Shown here piece after piece: positions 42,206 through 49,447 of a DNA stretch of 64,000 bases. The notes beneath the pieces were generated by a model. That model ran no database searches, was not told where the DNA came from, and was given only the letters and a program-made list of their open reading frames with translations. The stretch is taken from contig JAGAQA010000059.1 of the NCBI GenBank assembly GCA_017622995.1, positions 1-64,000 of the forward strand, read 5' to 3'. How positions within the stretch are numbered: the stretch's first letter is position 1; each line of letters begins with the position of its first letter. This DNA comes from Oscillospiraceae bacterium. Its GTDB lineage: Bacteria > Bacillota > Clostridia > Oscillospirales > Oscillospiraceae. The translations under genes and the position numbers were made by a program.

Positions 42206-43117
42206 ATGATATTAGGTGCAGATGTTGGCTTCGATGAGTTATCTAAGCTGCTCGCATCAAAGCAACTTAGTATTTTTGCTGGCTCTGGTATTTCTGTAGA
42301 ATCAGGCTTGCCTGCGTGGGATGGATTTATTGACAAATACATCGAAATTTGCCAAATTCTGAATAAGTGCCTTCCTCCCGATTTGAGATTCGACGGGATA
42401 ATTGATGATGCCAAGGATAGTTACAGAAATAAGAACTTAATCGATACTGTGACAGCACTAAAAGAAAAGATTAAATACTGTAAGGAAAATGGTGTAAATG
42501 TTGATTTTTGCGACGATATTTTGAATGAGCTTTTTTATAGTGCCAAATGCAACCAATATCACGAGATGATTGTTTCTACTTCGTATAATCATATTATTAC
42601 GACAAACTATGATACACTTCTTGAAGATGCTGCAAAAAAACTTGGCTATTACAAACTCTTGACGAGTTCGTATAGTTTCCAGGATTATCAAGATATTTCT
42701 GCGGCTATATATTCTGGAAACACAGCAATCATCCATGCACACGGTAAAATTGCGGATCTTAAGTTAGATGAATTTGTATTAACAAAACAAGATTATTTGA
42801 ATATAATGAAACACAATCCCGGATTCAGATATATCATCAACACCATCTTTATAACAAACTCTGTGTTATTTGTGGGATATGGTGGGAGCGATCCACACTT
42901 TGAAGACATTATTGATGATCTAAATTTAACACTGAATTGGAGTGGTAATAATCCGCATCTTCCAAAATGCTACATCATGATGATAAAAGACAAAGCCACA
43001 CCTATACGCGAATTTCTGAACGATTCAAACCGCATCGATATCATTGCATTTAACACCTATGAGGAGATGAAGGACTTTTTAGATAGGATTTGCAAAGCAT
43101 TTCCGCGAGCAAAGTAA
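42206..43117 (+). CDS. SIR2-like domain protein (putative defence NADase)
   Basis: A 303-aa protein that is almost entirely a SIR2-like domain: FAGSGISVESGLP (NAD-binding GAGxS-type loop, residue ~25), ITTNYDTLLE (conserved TTNYD, ~135), IIHAHGK (catalytic-type His) and LFVGYGGSDPHF (~225). This pattern is that of SIR2 domains in phage-defence systems, which deplete NAD+, rather than of protein deacetylases. No zinc cysteines are seen. It is downstream of an unknown partner gene and has lower GC than the backbone. It ends before a hairpin with a T-run. Confidence 0.85.
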   Translation: MILGADVGFDELSKLLASKQLSIFAGSGISVESGLPAWDGFIDKYIEICQILNKCLPPDLRFDGIIDDAKDSYRNKNLIDTVTALKEKIKYCKENGVNVDFCDDILNELFYSAKCNQYHEMIVSTSYNHIITTNYDTLLEDAAKKLGYYKLLTSSYSFQDYQDISAAIYSGNTAIIHAHGKIADLKLDEFVLTKQDYLNIMKHNPGFRYIINTIFITNSVLFVGYGGSDPHFEDIIDDLNLTLNWSGNNPHLPKCYIMMIKDKATPIREFLNDSNRIDIIAFNTYEEMKDFLDRICKAFPRAK

Positions 43118-43137
43118 GATAATTAGCGAAACTAAAG

Positions 43138-43183
43138 CGGGCGTACAGCCCTCGGAGAACCGAGGAACTGCACGCCCGTTTTT
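43138..43183 (+). terminator. terminator hairpin, first copy of a repeated sequence
   Basis: A two-tier hairpin: outer arms 43138-43148/43168-43178 (one mismatch) and inner arms 43150-43155/43160-43165 with an AGAA loop, followed by TTTTT. It ends the SIR2 operon. Positions 43151-43178 (28 nt) recur identically at 45829-45856. Confidence 0.8.
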
Positions 43184-43217
43184 GCTGTTCAAAAGTTTTG
43201 AAATTGTTTCTATTTCA

Positions 43218-43246
43218 TTGAAAAAGGCATAGTTATATGCTATACT
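43218..43246 (+). promoter_or_regulatory. promoter of the GNAT-kinase operon
   Basis: TTGAAA (43218-43223), 17-bp spacer, TATACT (43241-43246), a near-consensus sigma-A promoter 79 nt before the GNAT start codon. Confidence 0.75.
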
Positions 43247-43325
43247 CACTCTGAGAAAGCCAGTAGTTTGCAAATTAGCATTGTTACGGAGTAATGGAAG
43301 AATTTTTGATGGAGGAGTGTAGTTT

Positions 43326-44405
43326 ATGCCTGGGAAATTTGAGCGTAAAACATTTGCCCAAATCGATCTAAATGATCCATTTTTTGATTCCTTAAAGCGT
43401 GATTATCCCGAATTTGAAACTACGTGGTATCCAAAAGGAGTTCGTGAGAACCGCGAAGCATTGGTGTTTTCAGACGAATATGGATTGGGTGCGTTTATTG
43501 CTATGAAAGCTGAAAACGAGCCAATTCATTTGAATGGCTTTGATTTGCCTGCTCGTTCCAGATTGAAAATCAGTACGCTCCGCTTGGCAAAGAGATTCCG
43601 CGGGCAACGACTTGGTGAGGGCGCATTGGGGCTTATTCTATGGAACTGGCAACGCCAAAAATTGGAAGAAGTCTATGTTACAGTATTCCCTCAACATACT
43701 GATTTGATTACTCAAATAACTCGTTTCGGGTTTGTCTTTATGGGAATGAATGAAAGGGGCGAGTGCGTATATCTCCGTAGCCGCAAAAACATTGACTTCT
43801 CCGATCCATATAAAGCATTCCCTTTCCTATCCCCTTCATTTTCCAAAGGCGGATATCTGATTGTGGAGGATAGCTATCATGATACGTTATTTCCGTATTC
43901 AGAGTTAAAAAACACTTTTCAGGAGCAACTGGATATAGATGTTGCCAACGGTGTTTCCAAAATATACATTGGGAATCAGTGGCAAGTTCATTATCAAGTG
44001 GGAGAACCTGTGTTTATCTATCGGAAGTACAACGGCCCAGGTGTTAAACGTTACAAATCCTGTCTTACATCATATGGTATTATTACCAATGTGCTGGCGG
44101 TGAAACGAAATGGGCGTGCCCTTATGTCCTTCGACGAATTTTGTTCAACAGTAGGGAATAAGTCAATTTTCCCACCAGAAACGCTCCTGCAGAAGTATCA
44201 AAATGACAGAAACTTAACGGTCATTCAACTCCTGTATTGCGGTTATTTTGGAAGCGGGAATAATATCAATATGGATTGGCTGAGCAACAACGGTATGTGG
44301 AGTTCACAAGACACTTACCCTGCTAATGTTCAGTTGTCACCATTGCAGTGTGCTGCAATTTGGAACGAAGGTGGAATCGATATGGCGAATGTGTTGGGAG
44401 GGTAA
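43326..44405 (+). CDS. GNAT-domain protein of a four-gene defence-like module
   Basis: A 359-aa protein. Residues ~10-160 form a GNAT-like acetyltransferase domain with the CoA-binding loop AKRFRGQRLGEGALGLIL (motif A, residue ~90) and ITRFGFVFMG (motif B). The C-terminal ~190 residues (from about 175) form a second, unrecognised domain with many aromatics (YIGNQWQVHYQVGEP, LLYCGYFGSGNNINMDW). GGAGGAG precedes the ATG. A P-loop kinase follows 5 nt later; XRE and ASCH genes follow on a separate transcript. The two-domain build is unlike housekeeping GNATs and suggests RNA or protein modification in a conflict system. Confidence 0.7.
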   Translation: MPGKFERKTFAQIDLNDPFFDSLKRDYPEFETTWYPKGVRENREALVFSDEYGLGAFIAMKAENEPIHLNGFDLPARSRLKISTLRLAKRFRGQRLGEGALGLILWNWQRQKLEEVYVTVFPQHTDLITQITRFGFVFMGMNERGECVYLRSRKNIDFSDPYKAFPFLSPSFSKGGYLIVEDSYHDTLFPYSELKNTFQEQLDIDVANGVSKIYIGNQWQVHYQVGEPVFIYRKYNGPGVKRYKSCLTSYGIITNVLAVKRNGRALMSFDEFCSTVGNKSIFPPETLLQKYQNDRNLTVIQLLYCGYFGSGNNINMDWLSNNGMWSSQDTYPANVQLSPLQCAAIWNEGGIDMANVLGG

Positions 44406-44410
44406 TCAAA

Positions 44411-44932
44411 GTGCCTACGATATTCCTTGCCGGTGTCTATGGGGTCGGGAAAAGCACACTTGCAGAGAAGCTTTCCTCTGCTTCAGGCATTCCGTGCTTT
44501 TCTGCAGGGGATCTAATAAGCAAGATAAACGGTGAAAAATACGGATCCAATAAGGTTGTTGCGGATAAAAACAAAAACCAGGATATTCTCGCTGCCTGTG
44601 TTTCTGAAATTCTACAAAAAAGTGAAGCAATAATTCTTGCCGGACATTTCTGCATTGTAAACAGGGAAGGTAAAGTTGAAAAAATACCGGATGCCGTATT
44701 TACGAAGTTACAGATTGAAAAAATAATTTTGCTTGAAGCAGCGCCCCAGATCATCAGAAAGCATCTTTCGGGGCGGGATGGTAAAGACTATTCGTTGCAG
44801 GTGATAGAGGACCTTTTATCCAAAGAAAGACAATGTTCAGAATCAACGGCAGAGAAACTTCGTTGTCCTTTAGTGATCCACCAAATGCGCTATACAGACG
44901 AAGATGCTAAGCTGCTTGAAAATGAGCTATAA
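44411..44932 (+). CDS. P-loop kinase-like AAA protein
   Basis: A 173-aa nucleotide-binding protein starting with GTG at 44411, with GGGAGGG at the right distance inside the end of the GNAT gene. It has Walker A AGVYGVGKST (residue ~8), an ILAGHF strand with a catalytic-type Asp/His region and an Arg-rich lid (IIRKHLSGRDGKDYS). The fold is that of adenylate-kinase-like or zeta-toxin-like AAA_33 kinases. Coupled to the GNAT gene. The substrate may be a nucleotide or nucleic acid end; not known. Confidence 0.7.
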   Translation: MPTIFLAGVYGVGKSTLAEKLSSASGIPCFSAGDLISKINGEKYGSNKVVADKNKNQDILAACVSEILQKSEAIILAGHFCIVNREGKVEKIPDAVFTKLQIEKIILLEAAPQIIRKHLSGRDGKDYSLQVIEDLLSKERQCSESTAEKLRCPLVIHQMRYTDEDAKLLENEL

Positions 44933-44977
44933 ATATTGGCCGATGCCTGAATTGAGGGCATCGGCCAATATTTTTCT
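44932..44977 (+). terminator. intrinsic terminator after the GNAT-kinase pair
   Basis: A 16-bp perfect stem, 44932-44947 with 44957-44972, whose 5' arm overlaps the kinase stop codon, followed by TTTTTC. It separates the GNAT-kinase transcript from the XRE-ASCH transcript. Confidence 0.85.
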
Positions 44978-45034
44978 TGCTTTTTTCCAAATTTGCGATA
45001 TAATTAACTAAAAAGCTAATTAGCTTTTTAGTTA
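44977..45034 (+). promoter_or_regulatory. XRE-ASCH promoter with 30-bp perfect palindrome
   Basis: Candidate -35 TTGCTT (44977-44982), 16-bp spacer, -10 TATAAT (44999-45004). Immediately downstream is a perfect 30-bp palindrome at 45005-45034 (centre AGCTAATTAGCT), covering the transcription start. It is a likely operator for the XRE regulator encoded 22 nt further on. Confidence 0.75.
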
Positions 45035-45055
45035 TATAAGTCAGAAGGTGACACG

Positions 45056-45391
45056 ATGACTTTTGGAACCTATCTTCGCAGCCTCCGCGAATCACGCAAT
45101 CTCCGTCAAGCAGATCTTGCTGCCGAAATTGGTGTTTCTCCGGTATATGTTTGCGACATTGAGAAGGGACACCGATATCCACCCGATATACAAAAAATAC
45201 GAGCATGGGCAACACAAATGTCGCTTTCACCTGAAGAAATCACGCAATTGTATGACTTGGTTGGTGAGGCCAGGAACAGCGCTCCTCCTGATATTCTTGA
45301 ATATCTGAATCAAAATCCTGCTGCAAAAACCGCAATACGCAGGATTATTGGAAAGAATGAAAAGTATAATTGGGATAAGCTACCATTATAA
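45056..45391 (+). CDS. XRE family regulator of the four-gene module
   Basis: A 111-aa protein with an N-terminal Cro/CI helix-turn-helix (YLRSLRESRNLRQADLAAEI, residues ~5-60) and a short C-terminal tail. AGAAGGTG precedes the ATG. The 30-bp palindrome just upstream suggests autorepression. It ends 19 nt before the ASCH gene with which it forms an operon. Confidence 0.88.
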   Translation: MTFGTYLRSLRESRNLRQADLAAEIGVSPVYVCDIEKGHRYPPDIQKIRAWATQMSLSPEEITQLYDLVGEARNSAPPDILEYLNQNPAAKTAIRRIIGKNEKYNWDKLPL

Positions 45392-45410
45392 TATGTTGGA
45401 GGTTTTTGTC

Positions 45411-45785
45411 ATGAGCAAGCTGTTAATGTCAATAAATCCAGAACATGTTGACAACATTCTGGCAGGGACAAAACGATTTGAATACAGAAAGACTAAGTGC
45501 AAAGAACCCATTGACGCTATTGTGATTTATTCCACAGCACCTGTAATGAGAGTTGTGGCTGAAGTTGAGGTTACCGGTATTATTGAAGGGACTCCACAGA
45601 GCGTATGGAATCGTACTGCATCTGCCGCAGGAATTGATAAATCTTTCTTTGATGAGTATTATTACGGAAAGACAAATGCAGTTGCATATGCGTTAGGCCA
45701 CATAACAATGTATCGAAATCCATTACGCCTTTCTGATTTTGGCATAAAATCTCCGCCACAATCGTTTGTTTATGTGAGAATATAG
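45411..45785 (+). CDS. ASCH domain protein
   Basis: A 124-aa protein consisting of one ASCH (PUA-like) domain. The signature is clear: LLMSINPEHVDNILAGTKRFEYRK (IxPxhxxxIlxGxKxxExR). ASCH proteins bind RNA, often modified bases; one branch (YqfB) hydrolyses N4-acetylcytidine. The catalytic Thr of YqfB, as I recall it, is Glu here, so a reader role is more likely than hydrolysis. TTGGAGG precedes the ATG. Its pairing with a GNAT protein suggests recognition of an acetylated RNA or tRNA. Confidence 0.82.
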   Translation: MSKLLMSINPEHVDNILAGTKRFEYRKTKCKEPIDAIVIYSTAPVMRVVAEVEVTGIIEGTPQSVWNRTASAAGIDKSFFDEYYYGKTNAVAYALGHITMYRNPLRLSDFGIKSPPQSFVYVRI

Positions 45786-45816
45786 CTTGATATATGGGGA
45801 GAGATAATAGAAAAGT

Positions 45817-45856
45817 GGGCGTGCAGATCTCGGAGAACCGAGGAACTGCACGCCCG
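45817..45856 (+). repeat. second copy of the module-flanking hairpin
   Basis: Outer arms 45817-45826/45846-45855 and inner arms 45829-45833/45838-45842. The 28 nt at 45829-45856 are identical to 43151-43178. No T-run follows this copy (CTGTTGTT), unlike the first. The two copies enclose the GNAT/kinase/XRE/ASCH genes. Confidence 0.8.
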
Positions 45857-45981
45857 CTGTTGTTATACGGAAGTGTTGATAATCGGATGCTTTCTTTCGC
45901 GCAGCCTGCGAGAGAATGGGCATGGGAAATCATAAGGGGGTGCTTTTTAGCTGCCAATACAGGGGAAGAAACGACGATTTT

Positions 45982-46164
45982 TCAACCCTTATTACTACAC
46001 TTTCCAGAACGCCGGGACAGATACCGGGGGCAGACAAGCTGCTTCACCCGGAAGCTCTGCTTGCAATCATGGACACAGTTCCTACAGAAGGGGTGGTACT
46101 GCCGCCGTCCGGTATCCCCCAGGAAGAAAGCCCACTCCATCCGCCATTTTTTGCTCCGGCTCAT
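45982..46164 (-). CDS. small cysteine-rich protein coupled to ArdA
   Basis: A 60-aa protein whose ATG overlaps the stop of the upstream ArdA-type gene (ATGA), so it is translated by coupling. The core FCRNCVHDCKQSF followed by QLVCPRY gives four cysteines in a zinc-ribbon-like spacing; a fifth lies near the end. Basic overall. Short Cys-rich proteins of this type are common in Tn1549-like elements but have no known role. It is easily missed because of its size. Confidence 0.55.
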   Translation of the reverse strand: MSRSKKWRMEWAFFLGDTGRRQYHPFCRNCVHDCKQSFRVKQLVCPRYLSRRSGKCSNKG

Positions 46165-47987
46165 AGATCACCATGCTCCGGGGTGCTGCGGCTGGGATGC
46201 CCCTTATCCGGGGACTTTCGTTCCGCGCATTCCCGTTTCGCGTTCTCTAGCTGTTCCCGAATAGAGGGCTTTACTTTTTCCTGTTCTTCGTCTCGGCGGC
46301 CATTGTTGATAACGCCATCAATCATATTGTAATCGTCCTCAATGGTCATTTCAGCGGTGCGGAGGGGATTGCCCTTTTCCGGCTCAGCCGGAATTGCATA
46401 GGCCTGTGTGCCATTGGTCATAATCAGGTATTGCCCATCGTCGGACTGATGGTGGAAGCCATACCCAGCGGCCTCCATCTGCTCCCGGCTCATGGCGGTT
46501 ACATAGAAGCCACCTCTGGGAGTTCGGATCACTTCTCCCGTTTCCAGAGCCTCCGGCGTGGGAAGGGTTGCTTCCTTCTCCCGCACGGGATTCAAAAACT
46601 CCGGCACTTGGGAAAAGCCCAACCGATCACAGTAATGGGCAGTATCCCTGCCGTTCTCATGCAGCACCACGATATCCGATATAGACAGAGAATGTCCGGT
46701 GAAGTCAGCCGGGCGATCAATGTTGAAACGGGTATAGATATCCTCCAAACTCACGCCTGCCGCAAGAGGCGCCTGATAGACCAGCTCATAATTCTCCGGC
46801 TTCACAGACAGGCCGTTCCTGCGAATGCTGTCCAGCGGCTCAAAGCGATAATCCAGAGTTTCATCCCCGGATTTCAGCTGATAAATGGAAAAGGTATCCG
46901 GCTCCCCGTAAACTGCCCGCGCCTGCTCCACAATATCCTTTGGCGTCTGCACGAAAGCCTCCGCCTCCGCAGCATACGCCTGCTCCGCTTTTTCCGCAAA
47001 GGCCAGCATTTCATCAATGTGGGCGGTATCCGGGTTTTCCAACCCTTCCCGGACTTTGGCAGGGTCAATGTCCAGCCATTCCTCATAGCCCGTCGCTTCC
47101 TTGAACTTATTCAGTTCCGAAAGGAGATCGCCCTCCGGCTTCTGACCCATAGCTGCCAACTTTTCCTCATAATCCGCAATCCGCCCGTCCAGAAGTTTTT
47201 CCTGGATATCCAACTGGGCATTGCCCGCCACAGGGAAGGCAAGCGCGTACTGCGGATCATTCTGCCGGAAGAAGCTGTCCATATCGTAGGCAATATCGGA
47301 GGCCCATTCCGCGATTTCTTCCTCCGTCAATTCTTCCTCTCCGGTGGACATGACCCTGTATTCCTCCGGGATGTTCTCACGGTTTCCGTCGTAAACCTCC
47401 ACGAAAGAACCCCCGGTGTCCCAGACATAGCCATAGCTGGTAAACTGACCGTTTTCGTCCAGGGCAACATCCCGCCCATAGGCTTCATAGTCGATGTAAT
47501 TTCTCAGATACTCCGGCACCTGCATGGCATCGAGTTCTTCTATGTAGTACCGGCCCAGATCGTCATAGTCGTTGATATCCGGGTACACATCATAGCAGTC
47601 CAGATTCTCGGTAAGATTGATGATCTCCTGCAGGCTGCCGCAGTGGTCGCCCACTTCCATAGCCGCCTGGAACTGCTCATACTCACCCTGGGTCATATCG
47701 TCCAGCTTGGCAGCCAGATAGTTCAGCTCGTCCAGATTTTCGTATTCTCCCAGCTTATCATACAGTCCGTCTACATAGCAGTCATAGTCCGTGATGAACC
47801 ATTCCTCGTAAGGATTTCCGAAATCATCCTCCTGACCAATGCCGATGCTGTCAAGCGCTGTGCGGATCTTCTCTGCGCTGGTGGGGAACTTCACCCATTC
47901 TCCGATCAGCTCTCCCTCGTTGTACTTTCCCAGACTGGTGATAAAGGCGGCAAAGGGATAATCCTTGTCGTATTCAAAATTGGGCAT
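46161..47987 (-). CDS. ArdA-type antirestriction protein fused to YodL-like region
   Basis: A 608-aa acidic protein. Residues ~1-180 form an ArdA domain (FAAFITSLGKYNEGELIGEWV; repeated YLAAKLDDM...LTENLDCYDVYPD...YDDLGRYYIEE motif), which mimics DNA and blocks type I restriction during transfer. A linker (~225-340) follows, then a YodL-like domain (~350-450, DTFSIYQLKSGDETLDYRF... and SLSISDIVVLHENG) and a C-terminal DUF4316-like part with FYVTAMSREQMEAAGYGF. AGGAGGTA precedes the ATG. First of two adjacent ArdA-type genes; the other lies 11 nt upstream. Confidence 0.88.
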   Translation of the reverse strand: MPNFEYDKDYPFAAFITSLGKYNEGELIGEWVKFPTSAEKIRTALDSIGIGQEDDFGNPYEEWFITDYDCYVDGLYDKLGEYENLDELNYLAAKLDDMTQGEYEQFQAAMEVGDHCGSLQEIINLTENLDCYDVYPDINDYDDLGRYYIEELDAMQVPEYLRNYIDYEAYGRDVALDENGQFTSYGYVWDTGGSFVEVYDGNRENIPEEYRVMSTGEEELTEEEIAEWASDIAYDMDSFFRQNDPQYALAFPVAGNAQLDIQEKLLDGRIADYEEKLAAMGQKPEGDLLSELNKFKEATGYEEWLDIDPAKVREGLENPDTAHIDEMLAFAEKAEQAYAAEAEAFVQTPKDIVEQARAVYGEPDTFSIYQLKSGDETLDYRFEPLDSIRRNGLSVKPENYELVYQAPLAAGVSLEDIYTRFNIDRPADFTGHSLSISDIVVLHENGRDTAHYCDRLGFSQVPEFLNPVREKEATLPTPEALETGEVIRTPRGGFYVTAMSREQMEAAGYGFHHQSDDGQYLIMTNGTQAYAIPAEPEKGNPLRTAEMTIEDDYNMIDGVINNGRRDEEQEKVKPSIREQLENAKRECAERKSPDKGHPSRSTPEHGDL

Positions 47988-47998
47988 AGGGTACCTCC

Positions 47999-49396
47999 TT
48001 ACAGTTCATGCTCGGAACGATTGTGGATACGCTCCGGGGTAGGCTTGCCTGCACATTCCTCTTTCGCCGCCGCCAACTTTTCCCGTATGGAAGGTTTTTG
48101 ACCCAGCTTGTCCCGGATCACACTGTCCCAGCACTGGTCAGACAGTTCCGCAGTGTCCTGGGGCACCTGGAACATGACGGTGCGGTTGCCAACCTGGGCA
48201 TAGACCTCAATGGTCTGGAACCGCCGGGAATACTTCTCAATCATATCCTCCGGCAGAGTAGTGAAGCAGTCATCGTTCACACCGGCAATCACAAAGGTGC
48301 CGGGGATCACGTCATACACCTGCCCCATGCCGTTATACAGGGCACGGTTCAGTTCCAGTCCCATGTTCCGGTCTTCATCGTTGCAGATCAGCGCCACCGG
48401 GTCACGGAAGGGATAGATGGCAGAAATCGGCCCGCCGACAGTATCCGTCAGGCCCTCCAACCCGGAGGGGATTTCTTTGATGAAAGGCGGCTGCCGTGGT
48501 GCCACCACCAGAACCTTCATGGTTTCGGGAAGATTCTCCGTTTCGGGGTCATAGCCGGACAGACGCTTGAAATCTGCCAGCTCGGAGGGCAGCGCGTCCT
48601 GCTCGGTCTGCCCCATATCAGACAACCTCTTATCAATGGCGGCGATTTTCCCATCCACCAGCGAATCGCAGAGCAATTCCTGCTGTGCGGAGATATCGGG
48701 GTGCTGCGCTGCGTACCCGGAATCAAATTCCCGGAAGAAGCTGTCCAGACTGATGGCCAGAGGAATGGCCCATGCCAGCTTTTCATCCGGGTCCAGATTC
48801 AGAAGATCGGGGGTATAGACCACATATTCATCGGGGATGGTGTCAGGGTCGCCATTGTATTCCTCATAAAATTCGCTGCCGGAGGGAAACACATAGCAGT
48901 ATTCCGCCAGTTTACCGCCTTCGCCGCGTGCCACATCATGACCATAGGATTCAAAATCAATGTAATCTTCCAGGGCTTCGACCATGCTTCGTGTAAACTC
49001 ACTGCGCTCATACAGATCCCATTTGCCCAGATCCTCGTAGTCAGCAATGTTCGGCTGAAATTCGTAGCAGTCCAGATTGCCGGTCAGGTTAATGAGCTCC
49101 GCCATAGTATCACAGTGCTCGTTAACCTCAATGAGAGCCTGGAAGGAATCATATTCATCCGTGTTCAAAGCCTCGATTTTCGCAGCCAAAAAATTCAGCT
49201 CATTCAAACCGTCACACATATGCAATGCGTCGCTGATTCCGTAAATGTGGGATTCAATATCCCCAATCAGCCAGCCGTCCCGGTCACCGCCGACGATTTG
49301 CAGCACCTCCCGCAGCCTTTCAGGAGTAGTGGGCAGGGACAGCCACTCGCCGTAGTCCTCGTTCTGTTCGTACTTCTTTTGATTAACAAGGTACAC
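47999..49396 (-). CDS. second ArdA-type antirestriction protein
   Basis: A 465-aa acidic protein whose N-terminal ~180 residues match the ArdA repeat plan (YLVNQKKYEQNEDYGEWL, FLAAKIEAL, INLTGNLDCYEFQPN, YEDLGKWDLYE). The remainder is acidic, with a YVYTPDLLNLDPDEKLAWA linker and an unassigned C-terminal domain. The GTG at 49396 has no ribosome binding site. A perfect AAGGAGGG points 7 nt ahead at an in-frame ATA (49435), which would add 13 residues. Paired with the ArdA-YodL protein downstream. Confidence 0.8.
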   Translation of the reverse strand: MYLVNQKKYEQNEDYGEWLSLPTTPERLREVLQIVGGDRDGWLIGDIESHIYGISDALHMCDGLNELNFLAAKIEALNTDEYDSFQALIEVNEHCDTMAELINLTGNLDCYEFQPNIADYEDLGKWDLYERSEFTRSMVEALEDYIDFESYGHDVARGEGGKLAEYCYVFPSGSEFYEEYNGDPDTIPDEYVVYTPDLLNLDPDEKLAWAIPLAISLDSFFREFDSGYAAQHPDISAQQELLCDSLVDGKIAAIDKRLSDMGQTEQDALPSELADFKRLSGYDPETENLPETMKVLVVAPRQPPFIKEIPSGLEGLTDTVGGPISAIYPFRDPVALICNDEDRNMGLELNRALYNGMGQVYDVIPGTFVIAGVNDDCFTTLPEDMIEKYSRRFQTIEVYAQVGNRTVMFQVPQDTAELSDQCWDSVIRDKLGQKPSIREKLAAAKEECAGKPTPERIHNRSEHEL

Positions 49397-49447
49397 TTCA
49401 AAGGGGCTGAAATGATTATTATATCGTTTATCTATGGGGATCCCTCC

